This document shows positions 25,366 to 33,749 of a stretch of DNA of 64,000 bases, piece after piece. Within the stretch, counting starts at the first letter, position 1, and the number at the start of each line of letters is the position of its first letter. The position numbers and the translations under genes are program-made. The notes under the pieces were generated by a model. That model was not told the DNA's origin and ran no database searches. It was given only the letters and a program-made list of their open reading frames with translations. Source of the DNA: Mesorhizobium loti (GTDB taxonomy: Bacteria; Pseudomonadota; Alphaproteobacteria; Rhizobiales; Rhizobiaceae); NCBI GenBank assembly GCA_002356515.1, contig AP017605.1:7549020-7613019 (forward strand), in the 5' to 3' direction.

Positions 25366-26475
25366 TCATTGTTGCCGGCTATAATCAATGAGGTTTGTGC
25401 CGCTGTCGCCGTCGAAATAGTGGACATGGTCCATGTCGATGGAAAACAGCCGATTTTCCCCAACCTTGGAACGGTCGCTGGGCGGCAGCCGTGCGATGCA
25501 CCGGTGATCGCCCGCACTGAGGTCGAGAAGAACTTCATGCCCCAGATGCTGGATCACATCGACATCGAAGGCGATGGAATCGGGCTCGGGGACGGCGCCT
25601 GGCGGCAGGATGCTGAAATGCTCCGGCCGCACGCCGAGCGTGACCTTCTTTCCCTTGTGGCCGGCAAGTGCCGCACGCCGGTTCTGCGGCGCCGCGATCC
25701 GCACTGCGCCGGCCTTGTCCAACAGGGAATTGCCATCGTACAGCAGGCTCAGGAAGTTCATGGCGGGCGATCCGATGAAGCCGGCGACGAACTGGTTGGC
25801 TGGCCGATTGTAGACTTCGAGCGGCGCCGCCGCCTGCTGGATCTTGCCGCCATTCATGACGACGATCTTGCTGCCCATGGTCATGGCCTCGGCCTGATCA
25901 TGCGTGACATAGACGGTCGTGGTGCCGATCTCCTGATGCATCTTGGTCAGGAAACTGCGCGCCTCGATGCGCATCTTGGCGTCGAGGTTGGACAGAGGTT
26001 CGTCCATCAGGAACACGCCGGGGCGGCGAACCAGCGCGCGTCCAAGCGCGACGCGTTGCCGCTGGCCGCCGGACAGCGCCTTGGGCAGTCTGTCGAGCAG
26101 GTCATCGATACGCAGCCGCTGCGCAACTTGCCGTATCTGCGCATCCATATCGGCTTTCGGGGTTTTCCGGATCTTCATGCCGAAGGCGATGTTGTCGCGG
26201 ACCGTCATGTGCGGAAACAGCGCATAGGACTGGAACACCATGGCGATGTCGCGGTCCTTCGGCGGCAGCGTGGTAACGTCGCGCGCACCAATGCGCAAAG
26301 TGCCGCCGGTGATCGATTCCAGCCCGGCGATCATGTTCAACGTCGTCGTCTTGCCGCAGCCTGACGGTCCCACCAGCACGGTGAATTCGCCATCTTGTAT
26401 GTCCAGGTTCAGCCCGGACAGCACCGGCACCATCGCATAGCGCTTCTCGACGTCCTTCAGGGACACTTCAGCCAT
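25366..26475 (-). CDS. Sugar ABC transporter ATPase (UgpC/MalK-like)
   Basis: A 369-residue ATPase of the CUT1/MalK-UgpC class. Walker A GPSGCGKTT (about residue 37), Q-loop MVFQSYALFP, signature [15 protein letters not shown], Walker [14 protein letters not shown] and switch VTHDQAEAM are in order. A C-terminal TOBE/regulatory domain follows (about residues 240-369; GVRPEHFSILPPGA). It energises the two permeases at 26509-28294. It lies 33 bp after the second permease gene. Substrate is likely a sugar or polyol, judged from the CUT1 class. Confidence 0.95.
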   Translation of the reverse strand: MAEVSLKDVEKRYAMVPVLSGLNLDIQDGEFTVLVGPSGCGKTTTLNMIAGLESITGGTLRIGARDVTTLPPKDRDIAMVFQSYALFPHMTVRDNIAFGMKIRKTPKADMDAQIRQVAQRLRIDDLLDRLPKALSGGQRQRVALGRALVRRPGVFLMDEPLSNLDAKMRIEARSFLTKMHQEIGTTTVYVTHDQAEAMTMGSKIVVMNGGKIQQAAAPLEVYNRPANQFVAGFIGSPAMNFLSLLYDGNSLLDKAGAVRIAAPQNRRAALAGHKGKKVTLGVRPEHFSILPPGAVPEPDSIAFDVDVIQHLGHEVLLDLSAGDHRCIARLPPSDRSKVGENRLFSIDMDHVHYFDGDSGTNLIDYSRQQ

Positions 26476-26508
26476 TGCAAATTCCTTGTTGCGAAAAGAC
26501 CAGGGACA

Positions 26509-27375
26509 TCAGCCCTTCACAGCGCCCGAGAGATTACCGCCCGAGATCTGCCGGTAGGTGAGGATAAACAGGATGACGATCGGCAATTGCGAGATGACGA
26601 GACCCGCGGCCGGCAGATTGAAGACGGCGAGGTAGCGGTCGCTGTTCAGTTTCAGCATGCCGACGGTCACCGGAAAATTGTCTTCGCTGTTGAGGAACAC
26701 CAGCCCGAACACGAATTCCTTCCAGATGGCGATGAAGTTCAGCGTGTAGCCGACCAGAATGCCGGGAACCGACAGCGGCAGGATCACCTTCCAGAAGACC
26801 TGGAAATCGGTCGCGCCCTCGACATAGGCGGCCTTCTCGATTTCCGGCGGAATTGTCGTCATGAAGCCACGCAGGATCAGCACCTGCAACGGCATTCCAT
26901 AGACGCCGTGCACGATGATCAGGCCGATCTTGGTGTCCAGCAGGTGGAATGTGCGCAGCGTGTCGTAGAGCGGGATCAGCACCGTCTGCTGCGGCAGCAT
27001 CAGGCCGGTCAGCAAAAGGCCGAAGATCCACTTGCGCCCGGGAACATTCATGCGGCTGAGCGCGAATGCGGGAACCAGCGCCAGTGTCACCGCGAGCGCT
27101 GAGCCTGCGGTCGCATAGATCAGGCTGTTTCTCAAAAGCGTGCCGAAGCCGAGACCGAACCAGACATCGATATAGGGTTGGATCGTCGGCGACTTGGGCA
27201 AGGCGAAAGGCCCTGCCAGGAACTCGGCGTTCGACTTGATCGACGTCATCACGATCAAAAGCAGCGGTCCAAGCCATACGGCCGCCAGGACCAGCATGAG
27301 GGCGGTCGCGGCGAGTTTGGGCAGAACCGCAAGGAGACGGCCGCGGCCGGCGGGGTTGATGGCCATATCAGACAT
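26509..27375 (-). CDS. Sugar ABC permease (MalG/UgpE-like)
   Basis: A 288-residue inner-membrane permease of the CUT1 family, with about six helices. The EAA motif is EIEKAAYVEGATDFQVFWKVILPLS (about 180-204, GAxxxxxFxxIxLPL). Start at ATG 27375; a second ATG 9 bases upstream (27384) is also in frame. It overlaps the preceding permease gene by 8 bases. Pairs with the permease at 27368-28294 and the ATPase at 25366. Confidence 0.9.
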   Translation of the reverse strand: MSDMAINPAGRGRLLAVLPKLAATALMLVLAAVWLGPLLLIVMTSIKSNAEFLAGPFALPKSPTIQPYIDVWFGLGFGTLLRNSLIYATAGSALAVTLALVPAFALSRMNVPGRKWIFGLLLTGLMLPQQTVLIPLYDTLRTFHLLDTKIGLIIVHGVYGMPLQVLILRGFMTTIPPEIEKAAYVEGATDFQVFWKVILPLSVPGILVGYTLNFIAIWKEFVFGLVFLNSEDNFPVTVGMLKLNSDRYLAVFNLPAAGLVISQLPIVILFILTYRQISGGNLSGAVKG

Positions 27376-28294
27376 CGAAAGCACCTTTCAGCACCTTGCC
27401 GAGCAGCAAGGCAGCCAGCGATCCGGCAATCACCAGGATGACGACGCTGAGCGCCGCGCCGTAGCCGAAGCGGGAATTCCAGAAGCTTTCCATGTAGACG
27501 AGATAGCCAAGCACGTTGGTCATGCCGAAAGGCGCGCCCTTGGTCAGCATGGCGATCAGGTCGAAGGCGCGCAGCGATTCGAACAGCGTGAGCATGACGA
27601 TGATCGCGGTGACGGGGCGCAACTGGGGCAGGGCGACGCTGCGGATCATGCGCCAATGCCCGGCGCCCTCGGTGCGGGCGGCGTCGAATGTTTCTTTCGG
27701 AACGTCACCGAGCCCGGCGAAGTAGAAGATCATCGGCATGCCGGTGAAGGCCCAACCGGAAATGACCGCCAGTGTGTAGAGCGCGATGCGGTAGTCGCCG
27801 AACCATTCATGCACCAGGAAGCCGAGGCCGACAGACCGCAGCAATGTGTCGAAGGCGCCGAACACCGGATTGAGGATCAAAAGGAACATCAGGCCGACCG
27901 CGATCAGCGACATGGTCACCGGAAAGAAGACGATCGTGCGCAGCAGCGACGGCGCAAACACCAGGCGCGCCTTCATCACATAGGCGATCAGGAACCCGAG
28001 CGAGACCGGGAAAACCAGCGAAACGACCAGCCACTTGGCGTTGTTGATCAGCGCTATGTAGAAATACTTGTCCTGGAACAGGTAGGCGTAGTTGGCGAAG
28101 CCGACGAATTTCTTCTGCGGCGCCATGCCGTTCCATTCGAAGAAACTGAGGTAGATCGTGTAGAGGATCGGGTAGCCGATGAAGCAGGCGAACACCAGCA
28201 GCGGCACGGCCACGCCGAACACGGTCACGAACACATGCTGGCGGGCGTAGCCGACGAAGGTGCCGTCATCGAAGCGCCTTGCGCTGCTGGCCAT
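27368..28294 (-). CDS. Sugar ABC permease (MalF/UgpA-like)
   Basis: A 308-residue inner-membrane permease with about six helices. N-terminal helix FVTVFGVAVPLLVFACFIGYPILYTIYL is split as FVTVFGVAVPLLVFACFIG and YPILYTIYL; the EAA motif is ETFDAARTEGAGHWRMIRSVALPQLRP (about 230-256). ATG 28294 is the start, following the binding-protein gene by 158 bp with a stem-loop in between. The frame is open further upstream without a Shine-Dalgarno site. Confidence 0.92.
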   Translation of the reverse strand: MASSARRFDDGTFVGYARQHVFVTVFGVAVPLLVFACFIGYPILYTIYLSFFEWNGMAPQKKFVGFANYAYLFQDKYFYIALINNAKWLVVSLVFPVSLGFLIAYVMKARLVFAPSLLRTIVFFPVTMSLIAVGLMFLLILNPVFGAFDTLLRSVGLGFLVHEWFGDYRIALYTLAVISGWAFTGMPMIFYFAGLGDVPKETFDAARTEGAGHWRMIRSVALPQLRPVTAIIVMLTLFESLRAFDLIAMLTKGAPFGMTNVLGYLVYMESFWNSRFGYGAALSVVILVIAGSLAALLLGKVLKGAFDV

Positions 28295-28413
28295 GGTGTC
28301 GCGCCTTTCGATTGATTCAGGAAATGGTTTTGGCAGCGCCCGCGATGCGGCGTCGCCACCATCCCGGTTCGGGAGAGGATGACTGCCTCTGCAATGAAGC
28401 ACGTCGTGACGGG

Positions 28414-28442
28414 CCGGGAGAGGCGCCTTGCACCTCTCCCGG
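28414..28442 (-). other. Intercistronic stem-loop after the binding-protein gene
   Basis: CCGGGAGAGG (28414-28423) and CCTCTCCCGG (28433-28442) form a perfect 10-bp stem between the binding-protein stop (28453) and the permease start (28294). No U-run follows on the transcribed strand. It probably protects the upstream mRNA end or attenuates read-through. Confidence 0.75.
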
Positions 28443-28452
28443 TCCGTTCGCG

Positions 28453-29754
28453 TTACGACTTCTTGACGCGCGCGGCCTCGTCCTCGGTCAGCTTCATCGC
28501 GTCTTCAGGTGACATGGCGCCGGCCAGAACACCCTGGACGCCGTCGAGGAACTTGTCGGAAATCGCCGGCGGTGTGGCATGGTCGACATGCATGAAGGTG
28601 AAGGAGCCGGACTCGGCCATCGCCTTGCCAAGGCGCTGCTCCATTTCGCTCAGCCGCGACAGGTCGGAATTGACGTTCGACGGGAAAGGCTTGTCGAGCT
28701 CGAGCTTCTTGCTCATAGCTGCGTCGGAGACCATCCAGTCGAGGAACTCCGCCGCCGCATCCTTGTTAGGGCTGTTCGCATGGATCATGATGGTGTCCTC
28801 GGCGAAGACCGACATGATCGGCTTCTTGCCCGGGAAAGCCGGCATCGGGAAGAAGTCCATCGGCACGACGCAGCATTGCGGCTGGTCGCCACGGAAGCGG
28901 CCGAGATTGAACGAGCCCTGATACCAATGCAGGCCCTTGCCCTGAGTCCACGGCACCATGGCAGGCCCGAGATCGATCGAGTTGAACGACGGCTCGAACA
29001 TGCCGTCCTGGGCCAGCTTCTGCATCATGGCGGTCACGTCGACGGCGCGCGGGTCGGTCCACGGTATCGTGCCGTTGATCAGCCCGTCATAGACGTCCAG
29101 CCCGTGCTTGTTGACCAGGATCGCGGACCACATGAATTGTGAGGGCCACTTCTTTTGGTTGGCCAGCATGAAGGCGGCAAGGCCGGCTTCCTTGCCCTTC
29201 TGTGCATTGGCCATCAGCTCATCCCATGTGGTCGGAACCTTGAGGCCGAGCTGTTCGTAGATGTCCTTGCGGTACCAGACCACCGACGCGCTCATCTCCG
29301 TCGGCACGAAATGCTTCTTGCCATTGTAGACTGACAGCGCCACGCCGGCCGGGTTCAGCTTCTTGTCCCAGCCATACTTCTCGTAATAGGGCGTCAGATC
29401 GGCGGAGAAACCGTTGTCGACGATCTCCTTGCCGCGGCCGCCTTCCCAGGAATAGAAAAGATCAGGCGGATTGCTCGATGACAGCTCGATCGTCTGCTTG
29501 GTCTTGTAGGTCTCGCCGTCGACGCTGGCTCCGGTGACATGGACCCGGTCGCCATTCTTCTTGTTCCATTCGTCGATCAGCCAATTGGCGTAGACCTCCG
29601 AGGACGGCCATGGCGCCCGGTAGAAATACCTGATTTCGGCGGGCGCGGCCCGCGCCACCTTGACCCCTGACGCCGCCGCCACTGCGGTCGCGCCGAGTGC
29701 CGCGGAAGCCTTCATGAAAGTGCGGCGGGACAGTGCATTCTGTTTGATGTTCAT
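28453..29754 (-). CDS. Sugar ABC substrate-binding protein (Tat-exported)
   Basis: A 433-residue family-1 extracellular binding protein. The N-terminus has a twin-arginine signal LSRRTFMKASAALGATAVAA with cleavage after ARA, so it is probably exported folded. Mature domain features are AEIRYFYRAPWPSSEVYANW, the ligand cleft region FVPTEMSASVVWYRKDIYEQ and the hinge part. ATG 29754 is behind GGGAGGAAAACG. It is the first gene of the CUT1 operon (binding protein, two permeases, ATPase, LacI). Substrate unknown. Confidence 0.93.
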   Translation of the reverse strand: MNIKQNALSRRTFMKASAALGATAVAAASGVKVARAAPAEIRYFYRAPWPSSEVYANWLIDEWNKKNGDRVHVTGASVDGETYKTKQTIELSSSNPPDLFYSWEGGRGKEIVDNGFSADLTPYYEKYGWDKKLNPAGVALSVYNGKKHFVPTEMSASVVWYRKDIYEQLGLKVPTTWDELMANAQKGKEAGLAAFMLANQKKWPSQFMWSAILVNKHGLDVYDGLINGTIPWTDPRAVDVTAMMQKLAQDGMFEPSFNSIDLGPAMVPWTQGKGLHWYQGSFNLGRFRGDQPQCCVVPMDFFPMPAFPGKKPIMSVFAEDTIMIHANSPNKDAAAEFLDWMVSDAAMSKKLELDKPFPSNVNSDLSRLSEMEQRLGKAMAESGSFTFMHVDHATPPAISDKFLDGVQGVLAGAMSPEDAMKLTEDEAARVKKS

Positions 29755-29916
29755 CGTTTTCCTCCCGGTTCGATCTGACAATGACAGGCAGCAGCAAGCC
29801 GCCGCGAAGCGCGAGCGCGACGCGTGTCGACAGTGACTGTTGCTGACCCTCCGAAGGCGAAGTTGGTGGCGTGGTTTTTCCGTCGCCAAATTCGTCACGG
29901 AGATTGAATTAATCTA

Positions 29917-29944
29917 ATCGAAGCGCTTGCGCAAGCGCTTCGAT
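29917..29944. promoter_or_regulatory. 28-bp perfect palindrome, LacI operator
   Basis: A perfect palindrome ATCGAAGCGCTTGC / GCAAGCGCTTCGAT (14-bp arms, no spacer). It contains two AAGCGCTT units, 12 bp centre-to-centre, at 29921-29928 and 29933-29940. The central CG within AGCGCT fits LacI-family half-sites. On the minus strand, TTGCGC inside it with TAATTC 17 bp downstream could be the operon promoter, so the operator would overlap the -35. Confidence 0.8.
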
Positions 29945-30055
29945 GGTCAATTTCGGATATTTTCGGTTGCCTCCAGCCGGGGTGGTTTGACTGAACTCCG
30001 CCTTGCGCGGTCGCAACCTTGCCGACAAGCCGACATGGCTCTCACGACAAGGGGA

Positions 30056-30084
30056 TTGACAGCGACAGAGGATATCATTCTAAC
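30056..30084 (+). promoter_or_regulatory. Probable promoter of the riboswitch operon
   Basis: TTGACA (30056-30061), 17-bp spacer, TCTAAC (30079-30084). The -35 is a perfect consensus; the -10 is weak. It fits transcription through the cobalamin riboswitch to the DUF1636 gene. Confidence 0.5.
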
Positions 30085-30102
30085 GTTATGTTATGACATT
30101 AC
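30085..30102 (+). promoter_or_regulatory. Palindrome resembling a Zur box
   Basis: GTTATGTTATGACATTAC immediately follows the -10 element. Its reverse complement GTAATGTCATAACATAAC differs at a few positions from the symmetrical form GTAATGTTATAACATTAC expected for a zinc-uptake-regulator box. This is a visual resemblance only. Confidence 0.3.
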
Positions 30103-30224
30103 GACTGGAAATATCACATGTGTCTTCTCTGATGAGGCCAAGGCTGCTGGTGCCGCGATGGTGACAGGCTTGGTCGAAAAGAATCGTTGCGATGCGCCGG
30201 GGGCAAATCTACGATGCTCGGCTG

Positions 30225-30398
30225 ATGGTCCCCGCGCCGAAAGGCAAGGGGTGAAAAGGGAACACGGTGAGACCCGCAAAGGTCGAGACCGTGGCTGCCC
30301 CCGCAACTGTAAGCGGTGAGCAAGATCCGACATGCCACTGGCCGGCAAGGCTGGGAAGGCAGGATTGCGCAACGACCCGCGAGCCAGGAGACCTGCCA
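30225..30398 (+). ncRNA. Cobalamin riboswitch
   Basis: A leader of about 170 bases with the class signature: AAAAGGGAACACGGTGAG, then GTGGCTGCCCCCGCAACTGT followed by AAGCGG, and near the end GAGCCAGGAGACCTGCC (30381-30397), the conserved B12-box region and pairing element. Adenosyl- or methylcobalamin binding would repress the downstream DUF1636-ATPase-binding protein-permease operon. The 5' limit of the paired P1 stem is uncertain to about 10 bases. Confidence 0.93.
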
Positions 30399-30504
30399 TC
30401 ACTGAGTTGACCGGACGGGGTGTGCCGGGAGGAAACGTGGACGTCGGTCTTGTCGGCCGGCTCGCCAACATCCTTCCGTCGCCAGTTTTGGAAAGTGACG
30501 GAAG

Positions 30505-30903
30505 TTGGACGGCGCCATCGATCATCGCATCATCGTGTGCACGCTTTGCCGTGACATCCCAACCGGGGTCAGGTCGGGCGAAAGCCTTTGCGCCGATCTG
30601 CGCTCCCGGCTTGCGGCTCACCATGAGCCTGATGTGGCGCATGGCTTCACGATCGAAGGCGTCGAATGCATGGCTGGCTGTGCGCGGCCGCTGACGGTGG
30701 CCTTCCAGGCGCCGGGCAAGGCTTCCTATCTTTTCGGCTCCATCGACGCCGAGGCCAAGGCCGGCGATCTCGTGCGATTTGCCAGGCTTTACGCATCGCT
30801 CGCCGACGGCTGGTGCAATTCCGGACAACGTCCGCCGCGACTGGCCGGCAAGACTCTGGCCCGCATTCCCGGACCGGCCAAGATTGCGGGCGACAGCCGA
30901 TGA
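30505..30903 (+). CDS. DUF1636 family metal-binding-like protein
   Basis: A 132-residue cytosolic protein of the DUF1636 family. It has IIVCTLCRD near the N-terminus (C-x-x-C) and VECMAGCARPLTVAFQAPGK around residues 53-72 (C-x3-C), a probable thiol metal-binding site similar to 2Fe-2S thioredoxin-like ferredoxins. The C-terminal part is GKASYLFGSIDAEAKAGDLVRFARLY. The start is TTG 30505, with GGAAAG 9 bases upstream; no ATG is better placed. First gene of the B12-riboswitch operon and overlaps the ATPase gene by 4 bases. Its link to cobalamin or cobalt handling is inferred from that position. Confidence 0.75.
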   Translation: MDGAIDHRIIVCTLCRDIPTGVRSGESLCADLRSRLAAHHEPDVAHGFTIEGVECMAGCARPLTVAFQAPGKASYLFGSIDAEAKAGDLVRFARLYASLADGWCNSGQRPPRLAGKTLARIPGPAKIAGDSR

Positions 30904-31688
30904 CAATGCCGCTTCTCGAAGCCCGCGACCTCTGCGCGATGGCGAACGGCCGCGATCTGGTCCATGCGGTCAGCCTGTCGGTGGCCTCTGGCGATCGTCT
31001 CGCCATCATCGGCCCCAATGGTGCCGGCAAGACCACGCTGCTGCGCATGCTCTCTGGCATGCTCAGGCCAAATGCGGGCGAGGTGAAGCTCGGTGGGCGC
31101 CGCCTCGACAGGATCTCGACCGCCGAACGCGCCTTGCACATCGCCGTCGTCGGCCAGACCGACCAGCCGGATCCGCGTCTGGCGGTGATCGACTATGTCG
31201 AGCTTGGCCGCGTCCCGCATGCCGGCCTGAGGCGCAGGAGCGAGGAACGCGACATCGTCGTCGACGCGCTGCGCCGGACCGGGCTGTTGCCGCTGCTTGG
31301 CCGCAGCATCGGCTCGCTGTCGGGCGGCGAACGCCAGCGCGCCCAGCTGGCGCGCGCCATCGCGCAGCAACCGAAAGTGCTGTTCCTGGACGAGCCGACC
31401 AACCATCTCGATCCGCGTGCCCGCGCGGAACTGCTCGAGCTCGTGGCCGGCTTCGGCATGACCGTGATCGCGGTGCTGCATGATCTGGCTCTGGTGGCGC
31501 CCTTCGCCACAAGGGTCGCGGTGATGCACGAAGCGCGGCTGCACGCGCTGGCCGCCTCCCGTGAAGCGCTGACCCAAAAACTGATCCGCGAGATTTTCGG
31601 CGTCGACGTGTTTCGCCTGCGCCATCCCACCGAAGACCGCGAACTCACGGTCTTCGACGTTCCGAACCGCGCCGCGCCGCCATCCTGA
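30900..31688 (+). CDS. ABC transporter ATPase (BtuD/FecE-like)
   Basis: A 262-residue ATPase of the iron-siderophore/B12 class. Walker A GPNGAGKTT (about residue 38), Q-loop VVGQTDQP, signature LSGGERQRAQLARAIA, Walker B VLFLDEPTNHLDP, switch VLHDLALV. Start ATG 30900 overlaps the DUF1636 stop (ATGA). It energises the FecCD-type permease at 32683. The riboswitch at 30225 makes a corrinoid or cobalt-containing substrate more likely than ferric siderophores, which share this ATPase family. Confidence 0.92.
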   Translation: MTMPLLEARDLCAMANGRDLVHAVSLSVASGDRLAIIGPNGAGKTTLLRMLSGMLRPNAGEVKLGGRRLDRISTAERALHIAVVGQTDQPDPRLAVIDYVELGRVPHAGLRRRSEERDIVVDALRRTGLLPLLGRSIGSLSGGERQRAQLARAIAQQPKVLFLDEPTNHLDPRARAELLELVAGFGMTVIAVLHDLALVAPFATRVAVMHEARLHALAASREALTQKLIREIFGVDVFRLRHPTEDRELTVFDVPNRAAPPS

Positions 31689-31735
31689 TCGAACCCATCC
31701 CCCATCCCACACTGTTCAACCCAGGAGCAAAATCC

Positions 31736-32683
31736 GTGAAACGTCTCGCACTGTCGCTCGTCTTCTCGCTGCTGGCCTCGACAGCCTTCGCCTTCCCGGT
31801 CACCGTCGACAGTTGCGGCAAACCGCTGATCTTCGACGCGCCGCCCAAGCGCGCCGTCATCCATGATCTCAACATGGCCGAGATGGCCTTCGCACTGAAG
31901 CTGCAGCCATCGATCGTCGGCCTGACCGGCATCACCGGATGGTACAAGGTCGGCCCCGAATTCAAGGCCGAGCAGGGTGCCATCCCGGAACTGGCGCCCA
32001 AATATCCGACGCTCGAAAACCTGGTCGCGGTCGAGCCCGATTTCTTCTTCGCCGGCTGGTACTATGGCATGAAGCCGGGCGGCGACGTGACGCCCGACAC
32101 GCTCGCCCCGCACGGCATCAAGACGCTGGTGCTGACCGAGAGCTGCGTCCATCTCGACAAGAACCGCCCCGCCGCCTCGATGGATCTTCTGTATGGCGAC
32201 GTCGAAAAGCTCGGCAAAATCTTCGGCAAGGAGGCGGACGCCGAAAAGCTCGTCTCCGGCTGGAAGGCGCAACTGGCTGACATCACCACCAAGGTCGGCA
32301 GCGCCAAGGGGACGCGTGTGTTCCTCTATGATTCCGGCGAGGACAAGCCGTTCACCGCCGGAAAATTCGCCATTCCGAGCGCCATGATCACGGCGGCCGG
32401 CGGCAACAACATCATGGCCGACATGGATACCAGCTGGGGCAACACAGACTGGGAAACCGTGGCGTCGCGCAACCCGCAATTCCTCATCCTGCTCGACTAC
32501 CAGGATGGTGGCGGCTACAAGAAACTGCTCGATTTCTTGAAGGCTCATCCGGCAATGAAAGAGACGGACGCGGTCAAGAACGAGCGCTTCGTGGCGCTTC
32601 GCTATGCCGAATTGACGCCCGGACCGGCAAACATCGAGGCGATCGCCAAGATCGCCAAGGCGATGCATCCGGAAGCGTTCTGA
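31736..32683 (+). CDS. ABC transporter substrate-binding protein (BtuF/FecB-like)
   Basis: A 315-residue periplasmic binding protein of the class III (helical backbone) type. Sec signal MKRLALSLVFSLLASTAFAF. Mature part: FPVTVDSCGKPLIFDAPPKR, LNMAEMAFALKLQPSIVGLT, VEPDFFFAGWYYGMKPGGD and ASRNPQFLILLDYQ. The two-lobed fold with a long connecting helix is expected. Its substrate is probably a corrinoid. It starts 47 bp after the ATPase and its stop overlaps the permease start (TGATG). Confidence 0.9.
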   Translation: MKRLALSLVFSLLASTAFAFPVTVDSCGKPLIFDAPPKRAVIHDLNMAEMAFALKLQPSIVGLTGITGWYKVGPEFKAEQGAIPELAPKYPTLENLVAVEPDFFFAGWYYGMKPGGDVTPDTLAPHGIKTLVLTESCVHLDKNRPAASMDLLYGDVEKLGKIFGKEADAEKLVSGWKAQLADITTKVGSAKGTRVFLYDSGEDKPFTAGKFAIPSAMITAAGGNNIMADMDTSWGNTDWETVASRNPQFLILLDYQDGGGYKKLLDFLKAHPAMKETDAVKNERFVALRYAELTPGPANIEAIAKIAKAMHPEAF

Positions 32684-33726
32684 TGCTTCTTGCCCCCGGG
32701 CCCGGTGCCCTTTCAGGGCACAAGGCATTCGCGCTGGCGATGGTGGCGGGCACGGTGGCGGTCGTCGCCCTCGTGCTCATGTCGATCGCCTATGGATCGA
32801 CGCTGATCCCGCTGACCGACGTCATCGCCTCGCTTGGCCATGCCGTCGGGTTGAACGGGCATCAGGTGTCGGGTCCGGTCGGCAAGATCGTCGTTGACCT
32901 GCGGCTGCCGCGCACCATCCTGGCGGTCTGCGTCGGCGGCGGCCTCGGTATCACCGGCGCGCTGTTGCAGACGGTGACCCGCAACGATCTCGCCGATCCT
33001 TTCCTGTTCGGCCTGTCGTCGGGGGCGGCCGCCGGCGCTGTTTCCGTCATCACCGTCTTCGGCGACAGTTTTGGCATCTGGACCTTGCCGGTCGCCGCCT
33101 TCACCGGCGGCATACTGGCCGCCTGCATCGTCCTGCTGCTGGTGGCGCGGGTCAGGGGGCAGGGGCCGGAACGGCTGATCCTCGCCGGCCTTGCCGTCTC
33201 CTTCCTGTTCACCGCCTTGACCAACTATCTGGTCTTTGCCGGAGACCAGCGCGCCGCCCATTCGGTGCTGTTCTGGACGATGGGCGGGCTCGGTCTGGCG
33301 CGCTGGGACAATGTCTGGCTGGGCGCCTTGGGCGCCGGCACGATCGCGGCCTACGGGCTCTGGAACCACCGCCGGCTAGACGCCTTCCTGGCCGGTGAAA
33401 GTGCCGCCGAAAGCCTTGGTGTGCCGGTGGCGCGGATGCGCCGGACGACGTTTCTCGTCGCCGCCTTCTCGACGGCAATTCTCGTCTCGGTAGCCGGCGT
33501 CATCGGCTTTGTCGGGCTGATGATCCCGCATCTGTCTCGGCCGCTGGCCGGTCCCTTGCATCTGCGCCTGATCGCCAGCTGCGCGCTGTTCGGCGCGGTG
33601 CTGTTGCTGGCAAGCGACCTTCTGGCGCGGACCTTGCTGCCGCCGCAGGAACTGCCGATCGGCATCATCACCAGCTCGCTCGGCGCCTTCTTCGTCGTCA
33701 CGCTGGTCGTGCGAAACCGGCTCTGA
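32683..33726 (+). CDS. ABC transporter permease (BtuC/FecCD-like)
   Basis: A 347-residue inner-membrane permease of the FecCD/BtuC family with about ten helices. Signature regions are PRTILAVCVGGGLGITGALLQ (the typical P-R-x-x-x-A near the N-terminus, then GxxLxxxQ), LADPFLFGLSSGAAAGA and IGFVGLMIPHLSRPLAGP near the C-terminus. It is the last gene of the riboswitch operon. No TonB-dependent receptor gene is in the window, so the outer-membrane step must be encoded elsewhere. Confidence 0.93.
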   Translation: MLLAPGPGALSGHKAFALAMVAGTVAVVALVLMSIAYGSTLIPLTDVIASLGHAVGLNGHQVSGPVGKIVVDLRLPRTILAVCVGGGLGITGALLQTVTRNDLADPFLFGLSSGAAAGAVSVITVFGDSFGIWTLPVAAFTGGILAACIVLLLVARVRGQGPERLILAGLAVSFLFTALTNYLVFAGDQRAAHSVLFWTMGGLGLARWDNVWLGALGAGTIAAYGLWNHRRLDAFLAGESAAESLGVPVARMRRTTFLVAAFSTAILVSVAGVIGFVGLMIPHLSRPLAGPLHLRLIASCALFGAVLLLASDLLARTLLPPQELPIGIITSSLGAFFVVTLVVRNRL

Positions 33727-33749
33727 CCGGCGGGGTGGAGGCTGCCCGT

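Larger units (their letters stand above)
29755..30224. other. Intergenic region with two promoters and no gene
   Basis: About 160 bp of untranslated leader for the sugar operon on the left, then the 28-bp palindrome, then A/T-rich sequence on the right with the promoter and box of the riboswitch operon (30056-30102). Open frames crossing this region lack Shine-Dalgarno sites and recognisable domains; no gene is supported. Confidence 0.55.

Noticed and set aside
23488..26364. A 958-codon open frame on the plus strand
   Set aside because: It spans the antisense strands of three proven genes (AraC, LacI and the sugar ATPase), so it cannot be one gene; no family motif or Shine-Dalgarno site.
29927..30319. 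A 130-codon plus-strand frame
   Set aside because: It runs through the LacI palindrome and into the cobalamin riboswitch; no start signal and low-complexity protein.
30332..30694. A 120-codon frame inside the riboswitch and DUF1636 gene
   Set aside because: It shares no domain and the alternative frame from TTG 30505 gives a clear DUF1636 protein.
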